DNA of 64,000 nucleotides from NCBI GenBank assembly GCA_033439265.1, contig JAVTVX010000016.1, forward strand, positions 23,989,701 through 24,053,700. Reading direction: 5' to 3'. The stretch is from Dillenia suffruticosa (taxonomy: Eukaryota > Streptophyta > Magnoliopsida > Dilleniales > Dilleniaceae). The translations under genes were made by a program, and so were the position numbers. Below the pieces are notes generated by a model, which had not been told where the DNA came from, did no database searches, and saw only the letters and a list, made by a program, of their open reading frames with translations. Below are positions 12,160 through 26,100 of this stretch, piece after piece; within the stretch, counting starts at the first letter, position 1; the number at the start of each line of letters is the position of its first letter.

Positions 12160-12978
12160 CACTAAAAAATCCAAATGGTCACAAAAAGTAGCTTTGTCAA
12201 TGCCTTTAGTGACAACATTTGATGAGCAAAAAAATAATCAATGTCCCCAAAGGGATAGCCTAATAGTTACATTCCCTTTCCCCCAACTCCGTGATTCGGG
12301 GTTATGGTTTGAAACTAGTAGGAACATGTCAATCAGTGAGAACCGTCGAGAATCGGTCAATACCCATTGAAACCACTGGTCCCGCTGATGGCCACCTGAA
12401 CCAGCGGTCCTGCCAACACCACCGGCATGAACTGGCGGACCCGACACCGACAACCTGAACTAGCAATCCTACCTATACTGCCAGTATGAACCGATGGACT
12501 CAGCAGAACTGTGAGAACCGGCAAGAGTCGACTGGTCCAGGCCGAGGCTAACGATGCAGTTGAGCCAATCTCTGGACTGTCCAATTGAAGTGGTTTCAAG
12601 GATTCTTATATGTAGCAAGAATTCTGTTTTGCCATCCGATGTGGGAAAATTACCATGACCCTTTTAGTGACGACAATTATATACATATTTATTGACCACA
12701 AATTTATTGACAAAAAAAATCTTCAGTAAAAGTCGTCAAACACATTTAGTGACCGCAAATTCATTTGACGCGGTTATACACATTTCATGACAAAAGAAGT
12801 TGTCATTAAATGTGACCAGAGAAACTTTTAGTGACCACTTTTTCATTCGTATTACTAAACTTAATGGTGACCAATATTTAGTTATGACTTTCATTTTCGT
12901 CACTGAATAGTATTTTTAGTGATCGGATTTTAGTAACAACTTTTAATATTTGGTCACTAGAGGCCATTTTTTGTAGTG
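12160..12978. mobile_element. Non-autonomous CACTA (En/Spm-like) element
   Basis: The left end reads CACTAAAAAATCCAAATGG and the right end, on the complementary strand, reads CACTACAAAAAATGGCC. Both subterminal regions carry many direct and inverted copies of AGTGACCA/TGGTCACT, as CACTA elements do. The 3-base flanks (GGT and ATT) do not match, so either the target duplication has decayed or an end is slightly misplaced. A GC-rich block with repeated 'GAACC(A/G)GCGG'-like motifs occupies 12240-12600. No transposase was found. Confidence 0.75.
12240..12600. repeat. GC-rich degenerate repeat block inside the CACTA element
   Basis: Units such as 'GAACCAGCGGTCC', 'GAACTGGCGGACC' and 'GAACCGATGGACT' recur about every 20-30 bases. 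Base composition contrasts sharply with both flanks, suggesting filler or captured DNA. Confidence 0.6.
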
Positions 12979-12999
12979 ATTTTTTGTACTAAATAGATA

Positions 13000-14500
13000 T
13001 TTCATTACTCTCTCCATGACATGTCAATATTCCATACTTAACTTATTAGTAAGCCTCAATTACATATAACAAACTTCCAATCATACTATCAACTACATAT
13101 GTAATGTCAGGTCTTGTACAATCAATTATATATCACAAACTTTCAATCATACTAGCATACTCCTTTTGATTATAAATATATTTTCATTTTCAGTAGTAAA
13201 TAATTGAATACTTGAATCAAAAGAAGTAGTCATATATTTACAATTATCAAAATTATGTTTTTTTAAAATTTTTTCAATATAATGTGATTGATCAAGAAAA
13301 ATACAATCACTAGTTTAATGATCTCTATACCCAAAATAAAGTTAACCCCACTCAAATTTTTCTTATCAAAATACTTTTTAACATATTTTTGGTACAGTGA
13401 ATACTATATAAATTTGATACAAAAATCAACATGTTATCCATATATAGGCAAATTATTATATTCGATTCTCAAAAAATTTATAATATATGCATTTGACTCA
13501 TTTGTTTTAAAGTTATTATCAATTATACAATAATTAAATTTTTCATGCCATATTTGGGTGCTTGCTAACCGTAAAGGGATTTTTCAAATTTCTACACTTT
13601 ATTTTCTCCTCCAGACTCAATCAACCCCTCATGTTAGTTCATATAAATTTCTTCTTTCAAATCTCTATTTAAAAAAACAATTTTTAAAATTATTTTGTAA
13701 ACTAAATATAACCTCTAGCATTTTTGAATTTGTAATAAACCCTTTTTTTTTTATGAAAAATAGTAGTATCTGATTCAAAAATTTTATTATTTTCAATATC
13801 AACAAACTTATAGAATATACTATTTTCTGAATAACCAAGAAAAATATAAATTACAGCTTTTATACCTGATTTGAGTCTTTTAGGTAATTTGGCATATGTC
13901 AAATAATCCAAAACTCTCAAATATAACAAATTTGGCTCACACTCTTTTCACAACTCATAAGAAGTTATTTTTATATTTTTATGTGACACACGATTCAACA
14001 CATGACTATCTCATAAATTTTTCTTTTTATTGTAAGATTTATAATATTTATTCCCAAAATTGTTATTTGATTTCAAATATATGTTTCAAAAATTATTGGA
14101 CAAACTATTTGAAAATATGAAATTTACCTTAATAGATTTCATATTTGTATGTTGAACCATTGCATCTTGAGCTATTGCCTCCTTCACATGGATATGCATG
14201 ATTGGATTCTCCAAAGTGATATCCTTCTATTTGCGATGCAAGGTTTTTTTAAATTCTCACCAGATTAGTGGCAGCTTATTTATAATTCCAAAAACTATCA
14301 AGTTATCGTCAAAATTTACTTCTTTAAAACGCATGAGAAATAATTTGAAAGTTTTACATTTAATCCACCATAAATTTTCCTTCTGTCATGTGGTAACGAA
14401 AGAAGCAACTAACTATATACTTTTTTGTACCAACTTGTTCGGTATTGTACTTGAGTTGTAAAGCCTTCCTTTTTTTTGGTAGTAGGGTAAATATGTTCAT
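13000..14500 (-). mobile_element. Ty1/copia remnant, internally deleted
   Basis: On the minus strand, gag-like sequence (about 14460-14150) is followed closely by the end-of-integrase 'IFLGYSENS' block (13929-13702), then reverse-transcriptase sequence (13500-13150) with a 'LSQSHYIEKIL'-like stretch. The spacing is far shorter than in an intact copia element, so most of protease and integrase is missing. No LTRs were found. The remnant carries several lesions and is old. Confidence 0.75.
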
Positions 14501-17018
14501 AATAATCATAAAATGATTAGAAAGGCAATTCAAGAAATAATAGCAACAGTTATACTATCTATTTCATGTTGTGCATATTTCTCCAAACATTCAATTTGTT
14601 TATCCTTAGACATGCTTTCAATGTTTTCCTTATTGGGATTCTTTACGGTGAGAACATAGATTACTTTGAGAAGATTGAGGTAGAATAATACTTTTCCTTT
14701 CAAGTGAACACCATGAAAGTTGAAGAGTTTGTTAAGATCTCCAACTTGATTGATAGATTTTTCTTATGCAATTTCTATATCAAAACTCTTTAAAAAAGTT
14801 AGTGAACAATACAATAAAAAATAATACTTTTATTAAATAATGCTTTTATTAAAAAATGTATAAAACCATATGCTAAGGTACAGATATCACGCTTTCTTTA
14901 TTGAGATTCAAGTTTTTTACGATAAACAAAACTTAAAAACCGATACACTAAATTTCACTTGTCTCGTCTCTTTCAAAATACAACAACCCAATGGTTTGTT
15001 ATTTTATTAAAAACAATTCTGCACAAATATTTAAATATCAAAATTATACCAAAAGAATATATTTCTTTTACTAATATTCTCTCTAGAATACTTGTAAGAT
15101 TATGTGTTGGAAATATGAAAACTAGATTTATTTTTATAGGCGAATAAAATTCTCATATTATAGAGTAGGATATTATTGGCAGAGAGAATTATAACTATCA
15201 CTCACCCCACTAGACAATTTACTTTTCATTACTCGCACTGTTTTATGAATTACATTTCATTACTCTATATTAAAAGTGTAAATTATAATTTGTACGTAAG
15301 TTACAACAAATTCATTAAAATTAAGTCGGTTTTATAATATAAAAATTATTATTATAATAATAATTTTAATTTATTTTATAAAAATTAATTTTAATTTACA
15401 AATTTCTATATACATTTTATAATTTTATTAATTTATTTAAAAATAAAATAAAACTAAATTAAGATAAATTGAAGGCGAAGCTCCCACAATTTTGACAAAT
15501 AGCAGTTTCCGGGGAAAACATTTTGGCATGGACACCGCTCCTGCGAGTTGAGGGATCGGAGGCGGAGCCCCTCAGAGACCGTTGTTTTGATGCCATACGA
15601 AATTTAATTTTTCGAATGAGGCCAATGAATGCATGTAATTAAAGCCGATCACGTCATGATGATGGTGATTTGTTACACCATATTAACCACTGATACTGAT
15701 AAATTGCGTGAGTATGATGTCTGTATGTGAATGCGTTGACCTTGCAAACAAATATCAAGCCGATGCCAGAGCACTCCATAAATCAAGCAAGTTACATGTG
15801 ATTGTTTTTGGCCTGCGAATACCTATCGTTGAGTTTTATCAGGTCTCTTCTCTTTTCCTTTCTCCGAAAAGTAATCTTTCAATAAAAATTCACCCTCTCC
15901 TCTTACTCTCTATCGAAAATTATTCTCTCTCTAAAATTTTCTCTCTCCCATATTCATCCCTAAAACTGTCTTTCTTTCCTTTTCTCTCTCTACAATAATA
16001 TTATCTCTCTTTCAAAAAAAAAATATTATTATAAGATGCCCCTTTTTCACCAAAAGCCACTCTCCAAAAAAAATCACTCTCTCGACAAAGAAATGAAAAA
16101 GAAATCTTAAAATAGTGTCAGAAAATCTTAACTTCTCTCGACTTGTCTCAATTTATTTCTATTGTATTTTATTGTTTTTCAGTTAAAGTGAAAAATGTCA
16201 ATAGAAATTATAGAATTTTACAAATAAAATTCATATTTCACCAGGAAAGAAATTTAAATTATTATTATACTGATAAATTTTTTTGATTAAAATGTCTAAC
16301 TAATCTCATATAAGTTTAATTTCAAATTTTCAACAATTTTCCATATCTCCAAAATTCACCCGTAAAAAATTCTCATAATCACTCTTTTTGTAAAAACTCT
16401 CTTTTGCTATAATTTTCACTTTTCCCATTTTCCCCTCCACTTTGTCTTAGTAAAAACAATTAAATTCTCTCAAAGCATACACTCGCTGTGTTCTAATTTA
16501 CCTTCTTCTTCCTCTTCTCTTTCTAAACCTACAAAATCTATTTATAACAACATAATTTGTTTTTTAACATTTGCTAACATTTATAATGAGAATGAAAAAT
16601 TAATTGTTTTACTTAGTAAAGACCCTTTTATTTGGAATGAGAATATCACTTTTGAAAATTCTTCCCCTCATGTGCTTAATTTAATCTTAAGAAAAATACA
16701 AAATTAGCCCCAAACTTTGATTATTTGTAAATTAGTCCACAAATTGTTATTAGTATTTTGCTATTTCCTCCCTTCAACTTCGGACTAATTACAAAACACG
16801 TACTCCCTTCAACTATGGATTTTAGGAGTAATATATTAGAAGGAAATAATGTTAGCGAAACTCGTTCAGTTCTATTGAACCCACAAGTAATTTTGGGAGG
16901 TAATTTAGCACTTTAACCTTTGATCTTCTCATGCATAATATTTTGACATTTTTTTCCCCACCCAGTCATATACGCCCAGTCATATACCATGCAGGAATTA
17001 TTTGTTTCAATTCAACAA
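14500..17018. other. AT-rich intergenic DNA; no gene seen
   Basis: Very AT-rich, with pyrimidine-rich tracts at 15840-16080 and 16440-16520. A GC-richer island at 15475-15640 is not recognised. Frames are short and compositionally biased. Confidence 0.6.
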
Positions 17019-17679
17019 AAGATGGGCCACTCATGAAATATGGTCCAATGGCCTATTATCACAAAATTCAAAACCTTTTGAGCCGACAGTCCAACAGGAC
17101 AAAACATACATATATCTCTCGATGGTCTAATATAACTCAACCTCTCAGTACTTATTGACCAGAATCTTCTCGGCTATTCTGCTTGGCACCTTGATGGTAC
17201 TCGGTATTTAACTAGTGGGGGATAATATTTACTTTTCCTTAAATCTTGAAAACTACATTCTGTAATTAGGAAGAAGATTTCAAACTTCAATCGGTAATGA
17301 CAAGAATCTCCATAACAATCTGAACTTTCCTAACCAATAGAATTTTAAATCTTGGAGGGATATTTTTATAAGAAAACTAGAGTTTCAACATCTTAGAGGC
17401 ACACGATACTTAGATAAGGAGTCTATATATGTGTGTAATAAAATCACCGCCCGGGTATATTCTCTCAACAAAACACTTAACACATGAAGGCATTACGAAA
17501 TTCTCTTTCAATCTATTTCTATATTTGAAAACCACATTTTGATTTGAGCGTCGAAATCTCCTCACTGGGGCACCCTTGGTGGTTTTTTGCAGGTCTCATC
17601 GATTAAGATCGCATGACAGCCAGTCATCCCGTTCAAGGTAGCATAGTCATTATCTATGGAGTAAGACCCACCTATAACA
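17019..17679 (+). repeat. Left LTR of the 17-21.5 kb gypsy fossil
   Basis: Aligns with 20866-21545 throughout, including 'GGCTTGGCACCTTGA(T/C)GGT', the 'TTGA(G/T)CGTC'-type leader and the 'TTTTTTGCAGG' end region. The LTR ends in ACA just before the putative primer-binding site. Confidence 0.8.
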
Positions 17680-20033
17680 TATTGGTGTTATCTATACGAA
17701 CAAACTAATACTTTCAATGGAACGTGCTTCATATTCTATTTCCTACTGCCACAGTCATGTCGTCGATCAAAAAGAAAAGACCAACAATTAGTTTCGATAA
17801 TAACTATTTGATAGGGGTCGACACCAATCAAAATGACCAATTGTCATCATGGCCAGAATTGGACCGTTCCTCATCAAATGAACTTTTATTGATCAAGGAG
17901 CAGATCGAGATCTTATCTTTTGAAATGCTTTCTGGTGAATGGGTTTCATCAAATTCCACCTTCAACCTTCTAACAGACCCTTAAAGGGATTCGCCGACGA
18001 ATACATACTTTTGGAAGGTACTATCTCACTTGTTGTAACTTTAAAAATGCCTCCTCACCATACTACTACCGGAACCACTTTTTCATATGGTTAGACTCTC
18101 GTTTCCCTATAATGTCATCTTAGGCTGTCCTAGTTTGGACGGTCTCGAAACACTACCAAGTGCAAGACATATGAAAATCAAGTTAAGAACACATCTAGGG
18201 GTCGCACCACTTCACGATGACCCCGACCTATCAACTATAAGATTCCATTTCAAGAAAATATTGAAACATATATTTATATTTTAATGAGCACATTTAGATT
18301 TCTTATTTTGCACTATGATAAAATTCATTGAATTTTTATGTGCAATATATGCTTTAGTTTTTATATTTCTAGTTTTAATAATAAATTGTGTATATTAAAA
18401 TTAGTATAAATTGTGGAACATATTGATAAAAGAAGACAATTGGAATAATACAATAAGAGAACTAAATTAGGGTTCTAGGTGAGACCCACAAAAGGAAAAA
18501 AATGAAATGAAAATGAATTAAAAAAAAAATAGAGACACCATGGCACATCATCACCCACCACATGGCACTCTTACCTTTGATACATCACCATACTTGGAGC
18601 CTTACATTCCACTTTGCTAGAGAGAGAGGGGGAGAAAGAGCTTAGAACACAACCTTTTTTTCCTAAATACCTATTTTCAGATTTCATCTTCCTCCTCTAC
18701 AAACCCACCTCGAACTCCATTAAAACAACTATTTGAACTTGACATAAACCACCTCCATCCATATATACGTTAACTCTAACTTTTGGAAAGCAAAAAAAAG
18801 TGTAAAACACGTATAAAATAAACTGAAAAATACATAGAAAGCAAGAAGTTGAAGGAGCTAAAAAGAAGTAAACTTTGAAATTTGGAAAAACAAATACCAT
18901 ACTTGTGTTATTTATTTGGTACCTAATAGCTATATTTAATATGTTTCAGATTGTTTATAATATTTAAATAAGGATACAATGAAAAAGAAAAGAAAAATCT
19001 CACTTTGGAATATTAAAAGATGGAAGAAAACCATGATTTAACATTCTGTATAGTATAACTTTACTCTATTTTTTATTTAATATCTTTTTCTGCACAACTA
19101 TAAATCGAGTGAGGTTTTCTTCTGAAAAAAACTAAACTTCCATAATTTTAAAATGACATATGATTCAAAGAGTTTCGTGAAAAATTTGAATTTTTAGTAA
19201 ATTTTTGAAATAGTATGATCTCTGCAGAAAAACTGTTCTGTTTCACAGTATGACTATACTTTGTTCTTTATTAAATATCTTTTTCTGTATAACTGCAAAT
19301 CTAGTGGAGTTTTCTTCTAAAGAAACTATATTTCTATAACTTTAAAATGACATATAATTTGAAAAGTTTCATTGAGAAATGAATTTTTGGAGAATTTTTA
19401 AAATGGCACGTTATCTGTAGAAAAACTACCATGTTTCTGTCTATTTCTGTACTGAACTTTGCTTCAATTGTTAGCTACCTTTTAGACTGAATTAAGCTGA
19501 TCTCTGAACACAAGTATTGTATCCATGTGTCTTATCTTTAAGCGGCTCAACCTTTCCATCGAATGAACGTGCCGACAAAAAGGGATGCATCTTCCCAGCA
19601 TGGGGGCAAGGCCCAATCTTTCAATCAAGCAAATAAAAGATAAATAAGGGATATATCTCCCTAGGGGTGAACATGGTCCTCTCTATCGGTTAAACACATT
19701 AAAACATGTCATCAATAAGGGAAGTACCCCTATCCGGGTAGACACAGCCCGCTTCTTTGGTTGAACCCACCGGGACATATCGAAAAGTGACTAGCCGCTA
19801 GTTCTGACAACTGGACTAGCCAACCGATCAGCTGCAATGTTAACAGTCAAGATACTAACTCAACAGTGCACCTCTCATATTGATGTTCTAGGATCATGGA
19901 CAGGCTACACGATTATCTCTCAATCAAGATGAGATTAACAAGTAAATAACAAAACTTTCTTTATTATTTCAAAATGCTTGGGTACAATGAAATGGAAAAC
20001 CTACATATTCATAAGATAGGCTAGATTATACCG

Positions 20034-20038
<5 letters not shown>

Positions 20039-20069
<31 letters not shown>
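20039..20069. repeat. (AT)n microsatellite
   Basis: About 15 TA/AT dinucleotides, within the gypsy fossil's 3' internal region. Confidence 0.95.
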
Positions 20070-20072
<3 letters not shown>

Positions 20073-20865
20073 GATGAGTACTTCATTTTCCTGAACAGAC
20101 TAGCTCCCAAAGCCCAGTTGCCTTCTCTTCGATAAAGCGCCCAATACCTTTTTAAACCAATTTGTAAATGAACTCTATGAATCTCACAGCTCCCATCTAG
20201 CACCTAGTTAGATGTTAAAACTAAAACAATAGCTAGATGCTAAATAGAAACTAGAAAGGGCTTTATAGCTCATCAAGTTACTTCAAGCCCCAATAGCAAA
20301 GGAGCATAAGAGTAATGATGAGCTGTAGAGAGTTCAATCAGTATACTCTGGGACAAGACCGTCATAATATCAGCCTTTGACTTGCCCAACTGATATGATG
20401 GGACCCTATACCCATGGTTTTTTTATTGATGGAACCTCGCACCCGCGGCTTCTGCTGCCACCACTTTTTTGGAAGCCAAACTCATAAAAGAAAAGGTTCT
20501 CTCTTGACTTTGAATCCCTGCAAAAAACACGACCTTTCACTCACAAACGACCGTCCTGAATCCAACTTCCCATTGTCACATGTATATATAGCCTAAAGAT
20601 GGGAACCATATCGTCAAATCTCTCGAAAGTCAAAAAAGCGTTCCGCATTTAATGACCACACCTCACCACCAATGCTTCCCATTGCGTCCTTTCTGCTTAT
20701 TCGTAATACATCTCGACTTTCAGCTTCCATACTTATCATCGCATCAACTCACATCCCTAACGCCAAGTGATGATACCGGCAAGATAGCATTTAGTTGGTA
20801 TATTTTCGAATTCACACCTATTTGAAATTACTCTTGAGATCTTTCCTCCGGAATGACACTAAGAG

Positions 20866-21545
20866 TGTAGGGCAAATGATGGAATATAGTCCAATGACCC
20901 ATTATCACAAGATCCAAGATCCTTTTGAGCCTACAATCCAATAGGACAAAACATGCATATGTCCCCCAAATGGGCCAGTACAACTCACCCTCTTGGTACT
21001 TATTGATCAAATCCTTCTCAGTTGTTTGGCTTGGCACCTTGACGGTGCTCAGTATTTGACTAGTTGGGGTAATATTCATTTTTCCTTAAATCCCGGAAAC
21101 ATCGTCTCCTAATTAGGAAGGAAATGTCCAACTTTAATCGGTAAAAAGAGAAATTTTCGTAACAATCTAAATTTTCGTAACTAATAGAATTTTAAATCTT
21201 AGAGAATCCTTCGCTAATGATTCCCGTAATTTATGGATAATTTTATAAATAAATTAAGGTTTGAACATTCTTAAGGCACATGATACTCAAACAAGAAGTC
21301 TATATATATGCGTCATAATATCACCCCGTCTAAGAATGTTCTCTCAATACAAAAGCATTGCGAAACTTTTTTTCACCGTGTTTCTATTTTTGAAAATTAT
21401 TTTTTAACTTGGATGTCAGAATCTCTCCATTGAAATACGCTTTAATTGTTTTTTGTAGGTTTTATTGATCAAGATCGCAGGATGATCGATCAATCATCTC
21501 GTTCAAATTAATAAAACCATTATCCGTGGACACATAGGCTGCTTA
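20866..21545 (+). repeat. Right LTR of the 17-21.5 kb gypsy fossil
   Basis: Begins TGTAGGGCAAATGATGG, the same family of start as the LTR at 10346 (minus strand). Most differences from the left copy are transitions, as expected of an old methylated repeat. Confidence 0.8.
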
Positions 21546-22912
21546 GGTGCTATGTGCATTGTCTTACAACAAAAGTGGGATCTAGACACAACCATGATTT
21601 GAAATGAAATCGGTACGAACCAAACTGTGATCAATGATTCAAAAAGCAGTTGATTGGTTTACAATTTAACAGCTGGAATCATGTCTAAAATTTCAGTTTC
21701 AGATTCTTATTTTAAAAAATCAAGGGCAATTTTTTTTTAAATAATTTCTTTTTTGAATTTGCTAATGCCGCTTGCACGACTTCATGCAGCAACCATCTGC
21801 AAAGCTGCTCCATGCAGCATTAGTTGGACTAAACGGCCATTTAATGACTTCAAAAATTTTTTAATTTTCAAATTTCAAAATAAATCAGATAAATTTTAAC
21901 TGTTTTAAATTTCAAACTTCAAATGTTAAATTACAATATAAATACCCGTTATTCCTTTCTTTTCTCCCCAAAATCAAAATTTTAATTTCTCTTTATTCTC
22001 TCAACTTTTCTATCCCTCTCAAACTCTTATTCTCATTTTCTCACCAAATTACTAGTACTCATTACTATTATACAATATTATATATATTACACTGATTATG
22101 TTTGTTATACAATGATACTTTTTCCGGCTAATATTTAAGGCAACTTAATTTTTGAAAATAAAAATTTTAAAATTGATATCAAAACCATTTAGAGTAGAAA
22201 TCAGAACCAAAACTACCTCTTTAACGTTCGGTTCCAGTTTCTCTAAAACACTGGAATTGAGAATGGGTGATTCCAGAACCGTAACCATTTCTATAGGGTC
22301 ATTTGGTTACTTCTGGTAGATAAAAGATAACTTTGAAATCTGATCCAAAGTTTAAGAACCTCGTGTATGAAAATCCAAGTAATCAACAAATTCTAGCCAC
22401 TGTGCCATCACGAAAAACACCCTCTCTGGAACAATCCCCAAGCCAGAGATCAAGTGGATACATTATGATTAAATAGATTACTTGGCAACTGGGCAAAACA
22501 CACCAACTAATAGATGGGTCTCTAGTCCTTCCACCCTCCCAGCCTCATCTCTTCCTCAACCCGCGTGGGCAGAGATCGAGACTTCCCAGTCCGTGTGGGC
22601 AAAAATGAAACACAACCCCCAGTCAAAAACAGCACGAGGAATATTGAAATTGCAAAATAGTCAGAAAGCATGCATTTATTTCCACGGCTACACAAACACT
22701 AAAAACATTAAGTGGGCCTGCCAAAATGCCTCCGAGATATTGTTTCCACTCCAACATCAAATTCCCATACCTCTATCTCAGCCTGTCAAGGTATGGGCTT
22801 CAATTTGCCCTGCGTCATTTACATGCGCCCCTTTTAGATCATCAATTCTCTTTAAGTACCTTCCAGGAATTTCCCAGAGAAAACTAACACAAAGCTCGCT
22901 CCTACAATACAA
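21546..22912 (-). other. Region 3' of the Tim21-like gene, including its probable 3' UTR
   Basis: On the minus strand, AATAAA at 22675-22680 is about 235 nt past the stop codon and is a reasonable poly(A) signal. Farther left, 21590-22300 contains inverted 'GGTTC/GAACC' motifs suggestive of an old hAT-type insertion, but no ends were defined. A plus-strand frame of 216 codons across 22482-23132 is antisense to the gene's last exon and is not credited. Confidence 0.5.
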
Positions 22913-23182
22913 TCACAATAAGTCACCTCTGTTGAGTTTTTCCAGTTCTTCCCGATGCTTTTTTTCTGCCTTCAGAATCTCTCGTTCAGCTTCCTCCTCT
23001 TCCTCTTTTTGGTCAAGATCTTCCAGCTCCTTATCTGCTGCCATTGCCTTAACTATCGGATCTCTCAACTCAGAAATCAGCCCGCCGCCAACACTGTATT
23101 CTTCCTCGTTCCCAATCAGAAATATACGCTGATCAGGTCCATTTATCATGGCAATATCTACTGCCAGTAACTTCATATCATA
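22913..23182 (-). CDS. Coding exon 3 of the Tim21-like gene
   Basis: Acceptor TGTCTGCAG|TATGAT. Encodes YDMKLLAVDI through the 'EEEYSVGGGLI' block and the charged coiled-coil tail, ending in TGA at 22913-22915. Confidence 0.92.
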   Translation of the reverse strand, partial: YDMKLLAVDIAMINGPDQRIFLIGNEEEYSVGGGLISELRDPIVKAMAADKELEDLDQKEEEEEAEREILKAEKKHREELEKLNRGDLL

Positions 23183-26100
23183 CTGCAGACACAGAAATAA
23201 AGAAAAAACTTAGTAACCCTGAGAAAATGATATGTGCCCCTTGCTAGGGCTTTCCAGATATATTACTTCGAGGTGTAAACGAGTCAAGTCAAGCTGAGTA
23301 TTCAAAATCTCAAGCTTGACTCGGTTACAAAACTCAAAGCTTGAACTCGAACTCAAACTCAAACCAAGCTTACTTTCCAAGCTCGAGTTTGAGTTTAAAC
23401 AAGTAGGCTTAAATTCAGACTCAACGCATGTAAGCTCGATTTTCAATTCGAACACAAACTCTAATTCGAAATTAAAACTGCTATTTTTTTAATATAAAAG
23501 TATATTTAAATATATAGTATATTTATTAAAATATAGATCACTTTCTTTTACATTGTTCTGTTACATGAGAGATATGAAAGTGCTTATTTGGACCAACACA
23601 AATTTGTTGGTCCTAGTAATCTCCAGAATTTGTTTCTCACAAAATTTAAAGGTTTTAGATGCAAGAACTATGCTAGAGAGCTTTGGAGATGCACGTTGAC
23701 TATTGATTCCCCTCTTTGGGATAAGATTGTTTTATATAATTCTTTGTCCGCTCATGCCTCTGAGTTCTTCAATGATTATAGTTTAGAAGAACTGAAGATG
23801 GATTGGCAAATAGTGCTTAAATAATTTTGTCTTACTTTTTGTAATTTAATTTTTTTATTGCTCCCAGGAATTTTTAATCCTTTGGAATCGTTGTACAATC
23901 TTATTTACCCCTAATATAAACTTATTTTTCTATAATATATATATATTATTTCTCTCTCTCTAAAAAGTTAATATATTTTAAATTTTCTCTATTTAAACAC
24001 ATCAATCTTAGGTTTTCTTCCGATAAAAAAAACCAAATTTAGTTTTTCTATCCCTAAAACTAAACACATTAATTTTCTCCCTCCAAAAGCCAACTTATTT
24101 GAATTCTTTATATGTGAATGCATTGGTTTTGATTTTTCTCTTACTAAAAAAAGCAAAAAATTTTACTTTTTCTCTATATAAAACTTCGCATATTAATTTT
24201 CTCTTAAAAAAATTTATATTATTCTAAATTTTGTCACTTTAAATACATTATACCCAAATTAAAATTTTCATTTCAAAAACAAGGAAAGGGGTAAGGATAA
24301 TGTAACCATGCAAATAGGCATATGGGGCCACAAACATGTGCATACTCGAGGCCATAGTGTGGGAGAGCAGTGTGGCAAGGAGTAAATGTGGCAAATGGTG
24401 GACTAGAATGCATGTTAGCTGTGGGTGGTGGTTTTCTAAGGAATTGGGTAAAGCCCTAGGACATGGATCATGGCTGAAATATTGGCTAACCCATGCATGC
24501 TCAAGGTGGAAGGCAAGCCAAGGCAATAGTTGCATGTGCAAATATCAGACAGTTGTGGATGGTTGTTGCCCACTGTTGGAAGCAGTTATTGTTTGTCATG
24601 GCAACTCATGATGGACTGTTGCACGAAACAGATGGTATTGTCCTTACGAAGATTGGCAAAAACAAGTGTCTGAGGCAGTTGGTTGTCTTGATGAGTACAA
24701 ACAGGCAATTCGATGGCAGAATGGCTTGTGCAAGCATGCAGACAGTTGATTGCGGTTGACAGTTGTGCAGATAGATGGTTGCAGTTGGGTGGCTATGGTG
24801 GCAGTTTTGTGATGGTTGAAGGTTGTTAACATGCGTAGTTTGCTGTCTTCACAGAGGCAATGTGCATCAGTTACAATTGCAGTTGGTTGTGTCTTCATAA
24901 AGACAACAAAGGGCAGTTGTTAGAGTCTAGATTCAGACAATGAAGGCCGTTATGAGGGAGGTATTGCTATTTTTGTTCATACACAGAAACGGGATAAGTG
25001 TCTGAGATATTACAAGGCAATTTTGTATGCAAGAGTGAGACAAACAGGTATTTGGTTATGTGTAATAGATCTTGTAATAATCAGGCTTGTGTAGAAACAG
25101 TTATTTCTGTCCCTAGACACTTTGGGGTGTCAAGCGCCATCTCTTACGTGTGTAATTAAGCCACTATTTCAGCAAGGGAATGAAAAAGGGAATTGTAGTA
25201 AGCCTCCTTAGCAAATTCCTTGCACTTTGGTGAGGAAAGTAAAGGTTTAGAAAAGGATTCCAGTGTATTGTAAGTTAATGAGTTTGGTTATTCAGATTTC
25301 ATACATTGTGTGAGTTCCATAGGAAGTGGGAATTGGTTTGAGTGCTGAACTAGGTTCGGGCTTGGTCACATCACACTGTTATCTTTTACAAAAATCCATA
25401 GTTCAAATATCTGCCCTTGTGGCTAATGAGGTTGTAGATTTTTAGAAGAAAAATGATAGCATTGTGGTTTTGAATTTGGATTTTGAGAAAGCTTATCACA
25501 GGGTTAGTTGGAGGTTCTTAGACAGTGTGTTGGAGAACAAGGATTAGAGAACGTGGAGTTTCGGACTCACCAGTGGATTTGAGGGTGCTTGAGTTTGGAT
25601 TGCTTATCTATCATGTTATTAATTTGAGAATCAAAAACTTGGCATTCAGCATCATGTAGGCCAAAGAACGGGAGATCCTCTTTCTCATTTTCCTTTTACT
25701 CTTGTGGTTTATCCTTTGAGTAGGAAGATCAAGAGATCGATTTGTACTAATATTTTTTCTGGTGTTAAAGTATGAAGCGATGAAGTTTGTGCCTCATCTT
25801 CAGTTTGCGATGATCTCATCCTTTTTCTTAAAGAGAATGGTGGGGGTTGATCGCTCTTCTTAATATCTTTTAGAGAAGTTCCACACTTAATATATCTAAG
25901 AGTGAGCTTTTTGACATTGGTGTTTCTAACAACATTCCAACTTCGCCATGGCCGGTTCCAAACCTGTATAAAGGAGGGTTGCGGTAGGTTGACAATCACC
26001 ACAACACTTTTATCAAAACCGAAAGACAAATATAGGAAATTTGTTGGGACTTTCCCTCAGTGACGTACTACATCAGATCCTGAGTATAGTGACAAGTTAG

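Larger units (their letters stand above)
17019..21545 (+). mobile_element. Ty3/gypsy (Tat-like) fossil with two old LTRs
   Basis: The LTRs at about 17019-17679 and 20866-21545 are direct repeats, roughly 75-80% identical by eye, so the insertion is ancient. A degenerate primer-binding-like 'TTGGTGTTATCTAT' follows the left LTR. Protease-like sequence (an 'ISFDNNYLIGVD' start block and a 'YNVILGCPSLDGL' block) lies at 17757-18240. A short 60-bp-type array is at 19560-19800. Recognisable gag, reverse transcriptase and integrase are missing, so it is a broken, internally deleted copy. Confidence 0.75.

Noticed and set aside
22482-23132. 216-codon plus-strand frame
   Set aside because: Antisense to exon 3 and 3' UTR of the Tim21-like gene; its long Ser/Phe-rich part is the mirror of the Glu/Lys coiled coil.
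24336-24898. Overlapping frames on both strands near 24.3-24.9 kb
   Set aside because: Produced by irregular GCAGTTGGTTG repeats that keep several frames open at once.
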